From contig NZ_FOVF01000010.1 in NCBI RefSeq assembly GCF_900115085.1, positions 57,314-121,313 on the forward strand: a DNA stretch of 64,000 nt, given 5' to 3'. Shown here piece after piece: positions 1 through 8,135 of this stretch (position 1 is the stretch's first letter; every line of letters starts with the position of its first letter). Origin of the DNA: Dokdonella immobilis. Lineage in GTDB: Bacteria; Pseudomonadota; Gammaproteobacteria; Xanthomonadales; Rhodanobacteraceae. Both the position numbers and the translations under genes were made by a program. The notes beneath the pieces were generated by a model, which saw only the letters and a list, made by a program, of their open reading frames with translations, made no database searches and was not told where the DNA came from.

Positions 1-170
1 CCGGCCTTGACTCCGAAGCGCCGGCACAGGCGCAGGGTCTCGCGCATGCTCGCTTCGTCGCCGGCGTGGCCGCCGCAGGCGATGTTGGCCGAACTGATCC
101 ACGGCATGATCGCCAGGTCGTGGCCGCAGCCTTCGCCGAGATCGCAGTTGAGGTCGATGGACGGTGGCAT
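1..170 (-). CDS. pxpA: 5-oxoprolinase subunit A (LamB/YcsF family), N-terminal fragment
   Basis: PxpA is one of three subunits of the bacterial ATP-dependent 5-oxoprolinase, which opens 5-oxoproline to glutamate. The reverse strand from 170 reads [18 protein letters not shown] and continues with [16 protein letters not shown]; the DLNCDLGEG and [10 protein letters not shown] blocks are the LamB/YcsF family signature. Only the first 56 codons are inside the window; the gene runs off the left edge. The upstream ATG near 190 is out of frame, so 170 is the start. It follows pxpC on the same strand after a 132-base gap, unlike the 4-base overlaps that join the preceding genes. Family assignment is firm; activity rests on the intact partners next door. 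Confidence 0.9.
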   Translation of the reverse strand, partial: MPPSIDLNCDLGEGCGHDLAIMPWISSANIACGGHAGDEASMRETLRLCRRFGVKA

Positions 171-302
171 GCCAGTGCTCCGGTGTTCATTTCGCAGGCG
201 GACCGAATGCCGGTGCCTGCCGGAATTTCGTCGCCGCCGGCGCAGGCGCGATCTCCGAGACTAGGCAATGGCCGGGGCGCGCGCAACGCATCGCGGGATT
301 GC

Positions 303-1274
303 TCAACGTAGTTCGTTGAGCGCTGGCGCCTGGTCGATCGCAATGGCCATGCGGGCCAGGCGTTGGCGCTGGTCGTTGTGCAGGTGTTGGGCCATCGCCC
401 GAGTGCACGGCAGCAGGCGCAGGCTCTCGCCAGGGCGCAGCTGGGCCAGGCGCGGCAGGTCGGTAGCGATCGCGTGCGCAATGCGCGGATAGCCACCATG
501 GGTTTGTGCGTCGGCCAGCAGCAGGATCGGATTGCCGTCAGGTGGAAGCTGCAACGTTCCCGGCATGACCGGTTCGGACACGCGCTCGCCCGCGTCGGCC
601 AGTGCCAGGCAGGGTCCCTGCAGCCGCAAGCCCTGCCGATTGCTTGCCGCGCCGACCTGCCATTCTCCGGCAAACAACTGCTGCGGCTCGCGCAGGGCAT
701 CGTGCCCGGCCAGCACGCGCACCACGGCGGGCTGGTTGAAGTCTAGGTCGGGTGCGGGATCGATCCAGCGTCGGTCGATTTCGAACCGATTCAGCGCGCG
801 ATGATGACCGGCCTTGATCGCCAGCACGTCGCCGGCCGCCAAGGCACGGCCGTCGAGCCCACCGAAGCCGGCGCGCAGGTCGGTGCTGCGGCTGCCCAGC
901 ACCGGCGCCAGGTCGAAGCCGCCGGCGACGGCCAGGTAGGCGCGTGCGCCGCGCCGGCAGGCGCCGAGCTTGAGTACGCTGCCTTCTTCCAGGTCGACGC
1001 GTCGCCAGCCGGGCACTTCCCGGCCATCCGCCGTTGCCTCGATCTGCGCGCCGCACAGGGCGATCCGCGCCGCCCGCGCGAGTTGCAGCGTCGGTCCGGT
1101 CAGGCAGATCTCGATGACAGCTTCGCCATCGGCGTTGCCGACCAGCCGGTTGGCGATCATGGAAGAGAACGGGTCGAGCGCGCCCGCGCTGCCGACGCCG
1201 AGATGCCGGTAGCCTGGCCGACCCCGGTCCTGGATGGTCGTCTGCAGGCCGGCCGCGAGGATGCCGATGCTCAA
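303..1274 (-). CDS. pxpC: 5-oxoprolinase subunit C (biotin-dependent carboxyltransferase family)
   Basis: This 323-residue protein belongs to the family once called allophanate hydrolase subunit 2 (CT_A_B domain), now known as PxpC. It opens with GLQTTIQDRGRPGYRHLGV and then SGALDPFSSMIANRLVGN, the family hallmark; further along it has VRVLAGHDAL and PMGTLQ-like (VMPGTLQLPPDGNPILL) segments, and HGGYPRIAHAIATDLPRLAQL near the end. Length matches the family. Its ATG overlaps the pxpB stop by 4 bases, implying translational coupling and a complex of B, C and A. A 7-base inverted repeat (ctcaacg/cgttgag) sits on the stop codon at 301-319. No truncation seen. Confidence 0.93.
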   Translation of the reverse strand: MSIGILAAGLQTTIQDRGRPGYRHLGVGSAGALDPFSSMIANRLVGNADGEAVIEICLTGPTLQLARAARIALCGAQIEATADGREVPGWRRVDLEEGSVLKLGACRRGARAYLAVAGGFDLAPVLGSRSTDLRAGFGGLDGRALAAGDVLAIKAGHHRALNRFEIDRRWIDPAPDLDFNQPAVVRVLAGHDALREPQQLFAGEWQVGAASNRQGLRLQGPCLALADAGERVSEPVMPGTLQLPPDGNPILLLADAQTHGGYPRIAHAIATDLPRLAQLRPGESLRLLPCTRAMAQHLHNDQRQRLARMAIAIDQAPALNELR

Positions 1275-1966
1275 CGCGGCGGCTCCGTCTTCGCGGTGTC
1301 CGAGATGAAGCTTACGGTGTCACCGGGACCGAGCAATGCCGGTGGATCGCGTGCCGCATCGAAAAGATCCACGCCGGTGCGTCCGATGATCTGCCAGCCG
1401 CCGGGCCCGCGTCGCGGATAGATGCCGGTCTGTGCACCGCCGATGCCAACGCTGCCGGCGGTGACATCGGTTCGCGGTGTGGCCCGGCGTGGCATGGCCA
1501 GCTGGCGATCCATGCCGATCAGATACGGAAAGCCGGCGGCAAAGCCGAGCATGGCCACCCGGTAGGTCGCCTCGGTGTGGCGCCGGATCACTTCGTCGGT
1601 GTCGATCCCGGCGTGCCGGGCGACGGCCTCGAGATCGGGTCCGTCGCTGCCGCCGTAGCGAACCGGAATGACGTGATGGCGGCCTGGTGCTTCCTTCGGG
1701 CTGCGGATTTCGCCTGCAGCACGAGCGGCAAGCCAGCGACGCACGGCCTCGAGCGGTTCGCTCTCGCCGGCCAGCGCCTCGAGGTCGATGCACAGGGCCA
1801 GCGTCGCAAAGGCCGGCACGATGTCGAGCAGCCAGCCGGGGCGATCGTGTCCAAGTTCGCCAGCCAGGGCGTGCACGCGAGCGTTAAGGTCGGGATCGAG
1901 GGTATTGCCGAAGCGCAGCAGCAACGCATTCTCGCCGAGGTCCTCGATGGCGAAGCCGGTGCTCAC
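1271..1966 (-). CDS. pxpB: 5-oxoprolinase subunit B (allophanate hydrolase subunit 1 family)
   Basis: A 231-residue CT_C_D domain protein, the B subunit of 5-oxoprolinase. The start MSTGFAIEDLGENALLLRFG is typical, as are the central VRYGGSDGPDLEAVARHAG block and the AMLGFAAGFPYLIGMD and IGGAQTGIYPRRGPGGWQIIGRT blocks, which are the most conserved parts of the family. It overlaps the HIT gene upstream and pxpC downstream by 4 bases each (ATGA junctions), so the genes are almost certainly co-translated. Length is normal for the family. Known function: with PxpC and PxpA, ATP-dependent cleavage of the damage product 5-oxoproline. Confidence 0.93.
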   Translation of the reverse strand: MSTGFAIEDLGENALLLRFGNTLDPDLNARVHALAGELGHDRPGWLLDIVPAFATLALCIDLEALAGESEPLEAVRRWLAARAAGEIRSPKEAPGRHHVIPVRYGGSDGPDLEAVARHAGIDTDEVIRRHTEATYRVAMLGFAAGFPYLIGMDRQLAMPRRATPRTDVTAGSVGIGGAQTGIYPRRGPGGWQIIGRTGVDLFDAARDPPALLGPGDTVSFISDTAKTEPPR

Positions 1967-2388
1967 CCCTGCAGATGCTTTTCCAGCAGGGTGATCCGCT
2001 CGACCAGCGCTTCGGGTGCATAGGGTCGCGATTCGACCTTGCCCCAGACCGGCGCCGGCCAGGCAGGATCGTCCTCGAAACGCGCGATCACATGCACGTG
2101 CAACTGCGCCACCACATTGCCGAGGGCGGCCACGTTGAGCTTGTGCGGGCGCACCGCATCGCGCAGCAGGCGCGATGCCCGGTCGATTTCATCGCACAGC
2201 GCGTGTCGCTGCCCGACGTCGAGATCGATGAGATCGCGCGCCCCGGGCACGCGCGGAACCAGCACCAGCCAGGGATAGTGGCTGTCGTCCATCAGGCGCA
2301 GTTCGCAAAGCGCCAGGCGCGCCAATGGATGGGAATCCGCGGCGAGCCGCGGATCGAGCGTGAACGGGACAGGGGCAGCCTGCTTCAT
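1963..2388 (-). CDS. HIT-domain protein
   Basis: A 141-residue histidine-triad superfamily protein. The motif appears as NVVAQLHVHVIARF at about residues 102-115, so the first of the three usual histidines is Gln (Q-x-H-x-H), a form common in this proteobacterial subgroup; an upstream LVLVPRV segment fits the core HIT fold and PAWPAPVWG follows the motif. HIT proteins hydrolyse or transfer nucleotidyl groups; the substrate here cannot be read from sequence. It overlaps the dienelactone hydrolase upstream and pxpB downstream by 4 bases, placing it inside the 5-oxoprolinase run, but no functional link is implied beyond coupling. Confidence 0.85.
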   Translation of the reverse strand: MKQAAPVPFTLDPRLAADSHPLARLALCELRLMDDSHYPWLVLVPRVPGARDLIDLDVGQRHALCDEIDRASRLLRDAVRPHKLNVAALGNVVAQLHVHVIARFEDDPAWPAPVWGKVESRPYAPEALVERITLLEKHLQG

Positions 2389-3053
2389 GGCGATATCAGT
2401 GTGCGTTCGAAGAAATCCAGCGTGCGTTCGAAGGCGAGCTGCGCACTGGGCGCATGATAGTCCTTGCGACGATCGCAGTTGAAACCGTGCCCAGCCGGAT
2501 AGACGTGGATTTCGGCGTTGGGCAGCAGTTCCCGGTGCCTTTGCACGGCGGCCGCGGGAATCGAATGGTCGAACTCGCCGAAATGAAACTGCACAGGCGC
2601 GGTGAGCGGTTCGTGGAGGTACTGGACGTTCCTCGCGCCGTAGTAGCTGACTGCCGGAAGTCCGAGTCGCATCGCCGCCAGCAGGGCGATGCTGCCGCCC
2701 CAGCAGTAGCCGACCACGCCGATGCGCCCGGCCGAACGAATCGCATCGGCGGCGCTGCCGACGTCAGACACGGCCCGTTCCGCGCCGAGTTCGTCGACCA
2801 GGGCTCGGCCCCTGGCGACGCCGTGCGCGTCATAGTCGAGTTCGACGCCACTTTCCAGATGATCGAAGAACGCCGGCGCGATGGCCACGTAGCCATGCTC
2901 GGCAAAGCGATCGGCGACGCTTCGGATATGCGCGTTGACGCCGAAGATTTCCTGGACGACGACAATGCCGGCTTTCGGTGTTCCGGTCGGCGTTGCGCGA
3001 TAGGCGCCGATGCACTGCATGCCGCTGCTATTGAGATGTAGGGTCTCGCCCAC
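2385..3053 (-). CDS. dienelactone hydrolase family protein
   Basis: A 222-residue alpha/beta hydrolase of the dienelactone hydrolase type, which uses a cysteine nucleophile. I place the triad at C117 (in VVGYCWGGS), D162 (GEFDHSIP) and H189 (YPAGHGFN). An early VVVQEIFGVN segment is the conserved oxyanion-side strand of the family. No signal peptide, so cytosolic. The start codon lies inside the end of the GGDEF gene (26-base overlap) and the stop overlaps the HIT gene by 4 bases. Substrate unknown; members range from carboxymethylenebutenolidase to general esterases. Confidence 0.88.
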   Translation of the reverse strand: MGETLHLNSSGMQCIGAYRATPTGTPKAGIVVVQEIFGVNAHIRSVADRFAEHGYVAIAPAFFDHLESGVELDYDAHGVARGRALVDELGAERAVSDVGSAADAIRSAGRIGVVGYCWGGSIALLAAMRLGLPAVSYYGARNVQYLHEPLTAPVQFHFGEFDHSIPAAAVQRHRELLPNAEIHVYPAGHGFNCDRRKDYHAPSAQLAFERTLDFFERTLISP

Positions 3054-5157
3054 GGATCAGCTCCTCGATCGGATGCATGGCCCGGCTGAACAGGGCAACG
3101 CGGTTGCGGCCCGCCGCCTTGGCCCGGTACATGGCCTGGTCGCCGGCGTCGAACAGGGCATCGACACTGGCCTCTTCGAGGGCCGGCAAATCGGCGAGCC
3201 GGACCACGCCGATGCTGACCGTTACCGCAATGCCATGCGTGGGCAGTCGCGACAGCGACTCCTGCACCTGGCTGCGTATCGCTTCGGCCACACCAACCGC
3301 CGCCAGCGCGCGCTCGCCCTCGAGGACCACGATGAATTCCTCGCCACCGAAGCGACCGATGATGTCGCCATGCTCGAGGCATTGGCGGATCGCGGCAATG
3401 CCTTCGACCAGGACGCGATCGCCGAACAGGTGTCCGAGTTGGTCGTTGACCTGCTTGAACGAGTCGTAGTCGATGACCAGTACCGCCAGCGATCGACGGG
3501 CCGCGATGCTCGTGGCCAGCATGCGTCCGACCTGTTCGCGAAGATGGGATCGATTGTAGACGCCGGTGAGGGGGTCGGTGATCGCGGCCTGATAGAGCTG
3601 CGAGGCACGCTCCTCGAGTCGGGAGTTGGCCTCGGCGAGCGCCTTGCTCTGCTGGTCGATCTCCGAATTTTTCAGGCGCAGGGTTCGATTGAGCCGGGAA
3701 ATGCCGTTGAACCGCCAGGTGATCAGCAGCAAGGCCAGGCCCAGGCTGGTCAGGGCGACCAGGCCGAGGCGCTTTTCGATTTCCTGCTTTTCGAGCCGGG
3801 CATTCTGCAGTTCGTTGTCCTTCTGCAGCAGGGTCAGGTCCTTCTCGGCTTCGGCCCGGGCATGGCGGGCCTGCAGGTCGCTGAGCTGCCTCCCGGCGCG
3901 CGTGCCCAGCAGCAGTTCGCGCTGTTCCGCATAGCGCCGCAGAAAACGCAGCGCGCCTTCGGGATCGTGCTCGGCCAACGCGATCTTTTCGCGGACGGCA
4001 TAGGCCTGGACAAGTTGCGGTCTCAGCAGGGCCTTCTCGAGGCCGGCGATCGCTTCGTCGATCATGCCGCGGGCGCGCAACGAATCGTGTCGGACCTGGC
4101 TGATCTCGGCCAGGTGCAGCAGCGCGCGAGAAACGATCTCGTGCTGGTCCAGTTCGCGACCGATCTCCAGAGCCCCTTCGAGCTGTTGCACGGACTCCTC
4201 GTTGCGCCCGAGTCCGAACAGGGCGCGGCCGGTCTCGAGTCGCTCGAGGCCCTGGTTCGCGCGATTGCCGAGGGCGAGATCGATCTGCAGCGCTTCGCTG
4301 GCGGCCGATAGCGCCGCGGCGTGCTCGCCGATATCGTTGAGCAGGCTGGCGTAGCTGCCGAGAACAGGCGCGTAGGTCTCCGGATTGGCCAGCCGGTCGA
4401 CGCTGGCCAGCGCGCGTTCGAAGTAGCTGCGCGCCGTGGCCTCGTCTTCGATTTCACGATAGAGCAGGGCGACGTTGCGCAGGCTGGTTTCGAGCCGGTC
4501 GCCGATGCGCTCACGGATCGCCAGTGCATCGAGTTGCAGCTCGAGGGCGCGGGCAAAGTCGCCGCGATCTCGCAGGACGGTTCCGAAATTGCTGAGGATC
4601 AAGGCCTTGCGAAAGTCGTTGCTGCTGTCGGCGAGCAGTCCGATCGCGGTCTCGTAGCTATTCAGTGCTGCGTCGAGGTCACCCTGGCGGCGCGCGAGGA
4701 TTCCGAAGTAGCCGTGCGCCGATGCTTCGTACTCCTTGACCCCGGCGATTCGAGCCGTGTCGAGCAGGCGCGAGGCCAGTTCGCGCGAACGCGCGTAGTC
4801 GCTCAACAGCAATGCATCCTCGGTCTCGCGCTCGAGCGCATACATGGCTTCGGACAGATCGCCTTGCGCACGCGCCATGGTCTCGACCTGATGCCAGGCT
4901 TCGCCAGCGGCGGCGACGGCATGCAGGGCGGACATGGCATGCGCTTCGATGCGGGCCAGGGCAAACTCGCCGCGGGAGCCGAGGATGGCTCCGCCGACGA
5001 GGATCAGGCCCTCGAACAGCGAGTCGAGGGTTTTCGCCACGCCGCGCGTGTCCACCGCTGCCGCAGCGACAGGAACGCCCGCGACGACGGTTTCGGCAGC
5101 CGAAGCGGGCAGCATGCCGATACCGAGCAGGAAGGCGAGCAATGGCTTGTGGTTCAT
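3028..5157 (-). CDS. secreted-sensor diguanylate cyclase with TPR repeats (GGDEF)
   Basis: Makes cyclic di-GMP if active. From the ATG at 5157 (MNHKPLLAFLLGIGMLPASAAE, a signal peptide) the 709-residue protein has a long helical region of TPR-like repeats (about 90-410; for example ARRQGDLDAALNSYETAI and RDRGDFARALELQLDALAI), a coiled stretch, one membrane segment at about 464-483 (RLGLVALTSLGLALLLITW), then a GGDEF domain. The active-site loop is RFGGEEF with GGEEF at 604-608. The inhibitory RxxD position reads EHGD, so the arginine is missing and product inhibition is probably absent. An extra 39 codons upstream (from 5274) are open but the signal peptide decides the start. It heads the coupled run down to pxpA. 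Confidence 0.9.
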   Translation of the reverse strand: MNHKPLLAFLLGIGMLPASAAETVVAGVPVAAAAVDTRGVAKTLDSLFEGLILVGGAILGSRGEFALARIEAHAMSALHAVAAAGEAWHQVETMARAQGDLSEAMYALERETEDALLLSDYARSRELASRLLDTARIAGVKEYEASAHGYFGILARRQGDLDAALNSYETAIGLLADSSNDFRKALILSNFGTVLRDRGDFARALELQLDALAIRERIGDRLETSLRNVALLYREIEDEATARSYFERALASVDRLANPETYAPVLGSYASLLNDIGEHAAALSAASEALQIDLALGNRANQGLERLETGRALFGLGRNEESVQQLEGALEIGRELDQHEIVSRALLHLAEISQVRHDSLRARGMIDEAIAGLEKALLRPQLVQAYAVREKIALAEHDPEGALRFLRRYAEQRELLLGTRAGRQLSDLQARHARAEAEKDLTLLQKDNELQNARLEKQEIEKRLGLVALTSLGLALLLITWRFNGISRLNRTLRLKNSEIDQQSKALAEANSRLEERASQLYQAAITDPLTGVYNRSHLREQVGRMLATSIAARRSLAVLVIDYDSFKQVNDQLGHLFGDRVLVEGIAAIRQCLEHGDIIGRFGGEEFIVVLEGERALAAVGVAEAIRSQVQESLSRLPTHGIAVTVSIGVVRLADLPALEEASVDALFDAGDQAMYRAKAAGRNRVALFSRAMHPIEELIRGRDPTSQ

Positions 5158-5397
5158 GGACCAACCCGAAGCATCGAGCGGATATCCCGGAGACTGCGCA
5201 ATCAGGTGAATGCTATCGCGTTTGCATGCCGGGCGAATCCCGGCAGGGGGCTTTTCCCGCAATCCGAGGCACATCCGTTATCGGCAGCGCCGGGAGCGGC
5301 TAGACTTCGCGGTCGTGCAGGCGACTTGCAGGAGTTGCCGCGTCGCGCATTTCCCTGTCGATGCCTGAACCCGTCCCCAAGGCCGGCGATCCAGCCC

Positions 5398-6246
5398 ATG
5401 TCGGATGACCCATTGAAGATCCCCCAGTCCTTCGTGTTCGATCGACCCCCTCTGGCGGATTGGGCGAGCGAATTCGCGAGCCTGTCGCCGGGCCAGCGCT
5501 GGCCATCGATCGTCGAGCTCGAAGAACTTCGCGTTCAACGCGAACGCAGCGACGGCATCCCGCGACCGCATTTCGTTGCCCAGTCGCGCGCGCTCCTCGC
5601 CGACGGGCTGCACTACGAGGAACGCATCCGCGGTGGCCGCGTCGCAACCCGGGAAGACAACTGGCACGACCTGTTGAATGCCCTGGTCTGGCTGCGCTAT
5701 CCACGCACGAAGTCAGCCCTCAACGAGGCGCAGTGCGTCGACATCGGAAGGGTCGGTGCTCGCCAGCGTACGCGCGCCCAATGCGCCATGACCCATTTCG
5801 ATGAAGCGGGTGCGATCGTGCTGTGCAGCGATCCGGAACTGGTCGCGCTGTGGGACCAGCACGACTGGCATGGTCTCTTCTGGCGCCGGCGCGATGCCTG
5901 GAACGTGCGCATCGCGGTGCTCGTCTTCGGTCATGCCATCCTCGAGCTCGCCTTGCAGGCGGAGCGATTCCTGGTCGCCAAGTGCATCGCCCTGGCGGCG
6001 ACGGCCGAGCAGGTTGCGCGGGTTGCGGCGAATACCGATGAAGGCCACGCCATGGTCGATGCGCGGGTCGCCGCCGCGATCGCCGCCGGGACCCATCTGC
6101 GCGATCCGCAGGAGCTGCGCCCGCTGCCGCTATCCGGTATCCCCGGCTGGAATCCCCGTTCCGAAGACGAATCCTTCTTTGCCGACGCGCCGTGCTTCCG
6201 GCCATTGCGCGCCGATCGCCGCTATCCGCAACCGGATCAGGCCTGA
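5398..6246 (+). CDS. DUF3025 domain protein
   Basis: A 282-residue cytosolic protein that resembles the DUF3025 family of beta- and gammaproteobacteria, whose function is not known. Features that led to the call: the block EDNWHDLLNALVWLRYPRTK around residue 90, the FDEAGAIVLCSDPEL block, and the WDQHDWHGLFWRRRDAW stretch, followed by VLVFGHAILELAL and a C-terminal proline-rich segment (LPLSGIPGWNP). The ATG at 5398 is chosen because homologous sequence starts just after it. It is divergent from the diguanylate cyclase across a 240-base gap. No signal peptide or membrane segments. Confidence 0.8.
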   Translation: MSDDPLKIPQSFVFDRPPLADWASEFASLSPGQRWPSIVELEELRVQRERSDGIPRPHFVAQSRALLADGLHYEERIRGGRVATREDNWHDLLNALVWLRYPRTKSALNEAQCVDIGRVGARQRTRAQCAMTHFDEAGAIVLCSDPELVALWDQHDWHGLFWRRRDAWNVRIAVLVFGHAILELALQAERFLVAKCIALAATAEQVARVAANTDEGHAMVDARVAAAIAAGTHLRDPQELRPLPLSGIPGWNPRSEDESFFADAPCFRPLRADRRYPQPDQA

Positions 6247-6448
6247 GCGCCTGTTGCATGGCGCCTGTCGGGAACTTTTCGCCCCTTCCTGCTGTACATT
6301 GCGCATCGCTCGCGATCCCTGGCGTGTTCCGCTCCGGTTGACTCTCCCCGGCGGATTCCAACGCCCGGGCCTGTGCCGCGATGGACCAGTCGAACGTTTC
6401 GCGGCAACAGCGAAGCGCACGGAAACTTGCAAACAAGGTGATTCGACG

Positions 6449-7390
6449 ATGATAGAAACCCAAGCTCTGGGAAAGCGGTACGGCGACTTCGTCGCCGTGG
6501 ATGGCATCACGTTCAAGGTCGAACCCGGGCAGGTGCTCGGATTCCTCGGCCCGAATGGCGCCGGCAAGTCGACCACGATGAAGATGATCGCCGGCTTCCT
6601 CGCGCCGACTTCGGGCAGCGCGCGGGTCTGCGGTTTCGACGTCGAGGAACAGTCGCTCGAAGCACGCCGGGTCGTCGGCTATCTGCCTGAAGGCGCTCCG
6701 AGCTATGGTGAGATGGACGTGCGCCAGTTCCTCGAGTTCATCGCCGACGCGCGCGAGGTGCCGGCGAACCTGCGCAACAAGCGGATCGACGATGCGATCG
6801 ACCGGCTCAACCTCGAGAGCGTGCTGCAGCAGCCGATCGACACCCTGTCAAAGGGCTTCAAGCGCCGCGTCGGCCTGGCCCAGGCGATCCTGCACGACCC
6901 CAAGGTGCTGATCCTCGACGAGCCGACCGACGGTCTCGATCCGAACCAGAAGCACGAAGTGCGCACGCTGATCAATGCGATGGCGCGCGACAAGACCATC
7001 ATCGTCTCGACCCATGTCCTCGAAGAGGTCCACGCGGTCTGCCATCGCGCGATCATCATCGCCAGGGGCCGGGTGCTGGCCGACGCAACCCCGGCCGAGC
7101 TCGAGTCGCGATCGCGCTATCACCAGGCGGTCTCGCTGACCGCTACCGACGTCAAGGCCGCGAAGGAGGCCCTGTCCCGGGTCCCCGATGTCGCTTCGAT
7201 CGAAGTCGACGCCCAGGACGGACGCATCACCGCCTTCCCGAAGCCGGGCCGGCAGATCTTCGTCGCCGTCAACGCAGCCCTGCAGGAGCGTTCGATCGTG
7301 GTCCGCGAGCTCGCCCTCGAGGGTGGCCGCCTCGACGAGGTCTTCCGCAGCATCACCCAGGGCGGCGCGGCCACGGAGGCAAGGGCATGA
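6449..7390 (+). CDS. ABC transporter ATP-binding protein (GldA-like)
   Basis: A 313-residue ATPase that would power the ABC-2 type permease encoded next. Walker A GPNGAGKST is at residues 34-42, a Q-loop-like segment precedes the signature LSKGFKRRVG at about 132, Walker B LILDEPTDGLDP follows at about 152, and the switch histidine is in VSTHVLEEV near 188. The C-terminal 80 residues form the extension seen in GldA/NosF/CcmA-like ATPases. AAGGTG about 9 bases upstream is the ribosome site for the ATG at 6449. The stop overlaps the permease start by 4 bases. The operon layout (ATPase, permease, GldG-like, DUF4340) is shared with many non-gliding proteobacteria, so gliding is not implied. Confidence 0.92.
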   Translation: MIETQALGKRYGDFVAVDGITFKVEPGQVLGFLGPNGAGKSTTMKMIAGFLAPTSGSARVCGFDVEEQSLEARRVVGYLPEGAPSYGEMDVRQFLEFIADAREVPANLRNKRIDDAIDRLNLESVLQQPIDTLSKGFKRRVGLAQAILHDPKVLILDEPTDGLDPNQKHEVRTLINAMARDKTIIVSTHVLEEVHAVCHRAIIIARGRVLADATPAELESRSRYHQAVSLTATDVKAAKEALSRVPDVASIEVDAQDGRITAFPKPGRQIFVAVNAALQERSIVVRELALEGGRLDEVFRSITQGGAATEARA

Positions 7391-8121
7391 GCGCGATCTC
7401 AACGGTCTGCAAGCGCGAGTTGCGCAGCTACTTCGCGACGCCGGTGGCCTACGTCTTCATCGTCATCTTCCTGGTCCTGTCGAGTGCGTTCACGTTCTAT
7501 CTCGGCGGCTTCTACGAGCGCGGCCAGGCCGACCTCCTGCCGTTCTTCAACTTCCTGCCGTGGCTGTACCTGTTCCTCGTACCGGCCGTTTCGATGCGGC
7601 TGTGGTCCGAGGAGCGCAAGAGCGGCACCATCGAACTGCTGCTGACCCTGCCGATCACGATGTGGCAGGCGGTCATGGGCAAGTTCCTCGCCGCCTGGGC
7701 CTTCATCGGCATCGCCCTGGCCCTGACCTTTCCGCTCTGGATCACGGTCAACTACCTCGGTGATCCGGACAACGGAGTGATTTTCGCAAGCTATCTGGGC
7801 GCCTTGCTGATGGCCGGTTCGTTCCTCGCCATCGGCTCGTGCATCTCCGCGGCCACGCGCAACCAGGTGGTCGCCTTCATCCTGACCGTGGTCGCCTGCT
7901 TCGTACTGGTCATGGCCGGTTTTCCGCTGGTCCTCGACGTGTTCCGTTCGTGGGCGCCGCAAGGCCTCGTCGATGCCATTGCAGGGCTCAGCTTCCTGAC
8001 CCATTTCGCCTCGATCAGCAAGGGCGTCATCGATCTGCGCGATCTGCTCTACTTCGTGTTGATGATCGGCTTCTGGCTGTATGCGAGCGCCATCGTGATC
8101 GACCTCAAGAAAGCCGACTGA
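7387..8121 (+). CDS. ABC-2 type transporter permease (GldF-like)
   Basis: A 244-residue integral membrane protein with about six hydrophobic segments, beginning with the cytoplasmic stretch MSAISTVCKRELRSYFATP and first helix AYVFIVIFLVLSSAFTFYL. The conserved cytoplasmic piece MRLWSEERKSGTIELLLTLP is the hallmark of ABC-2 permeases of the NosY/GldF type. It overlaps the ATPase gene by 4 bases and is followed after 14 bases by the GldG-like gene. Substrate unknown. Confidence 0.9.
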   Translation: MSAISTVCKRELRSYFATPVAYVFIVIFLVLSSAFTFYLGGFYERGQADLLPFFNFLPWLYLFLVPAVSMRLWSEERKSGTIELLLTLPITMWQAVMGKFLAAWAFIGIALALTFPLWITVNYLGDPDNGVIFASYLGALLMAGSFLAIGSCISAATRNQVVAFILTVVACFVLVMAGFPLVLDVFRSWAPQGLVDAIAGLSFLTHFASISKGVIDLRDLLYFVLMIGFWLYASAIVIDLKKAD

Positions 8122-8135
8122 GGAAGCCCAAGAAC

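Noticed and set aside
4321..5397. Extended upstream frame of the DUF3025 gene
   Set aside because: This part is antisense to the TPR-GGDEF gene; the family-like sequence begins at 5398.
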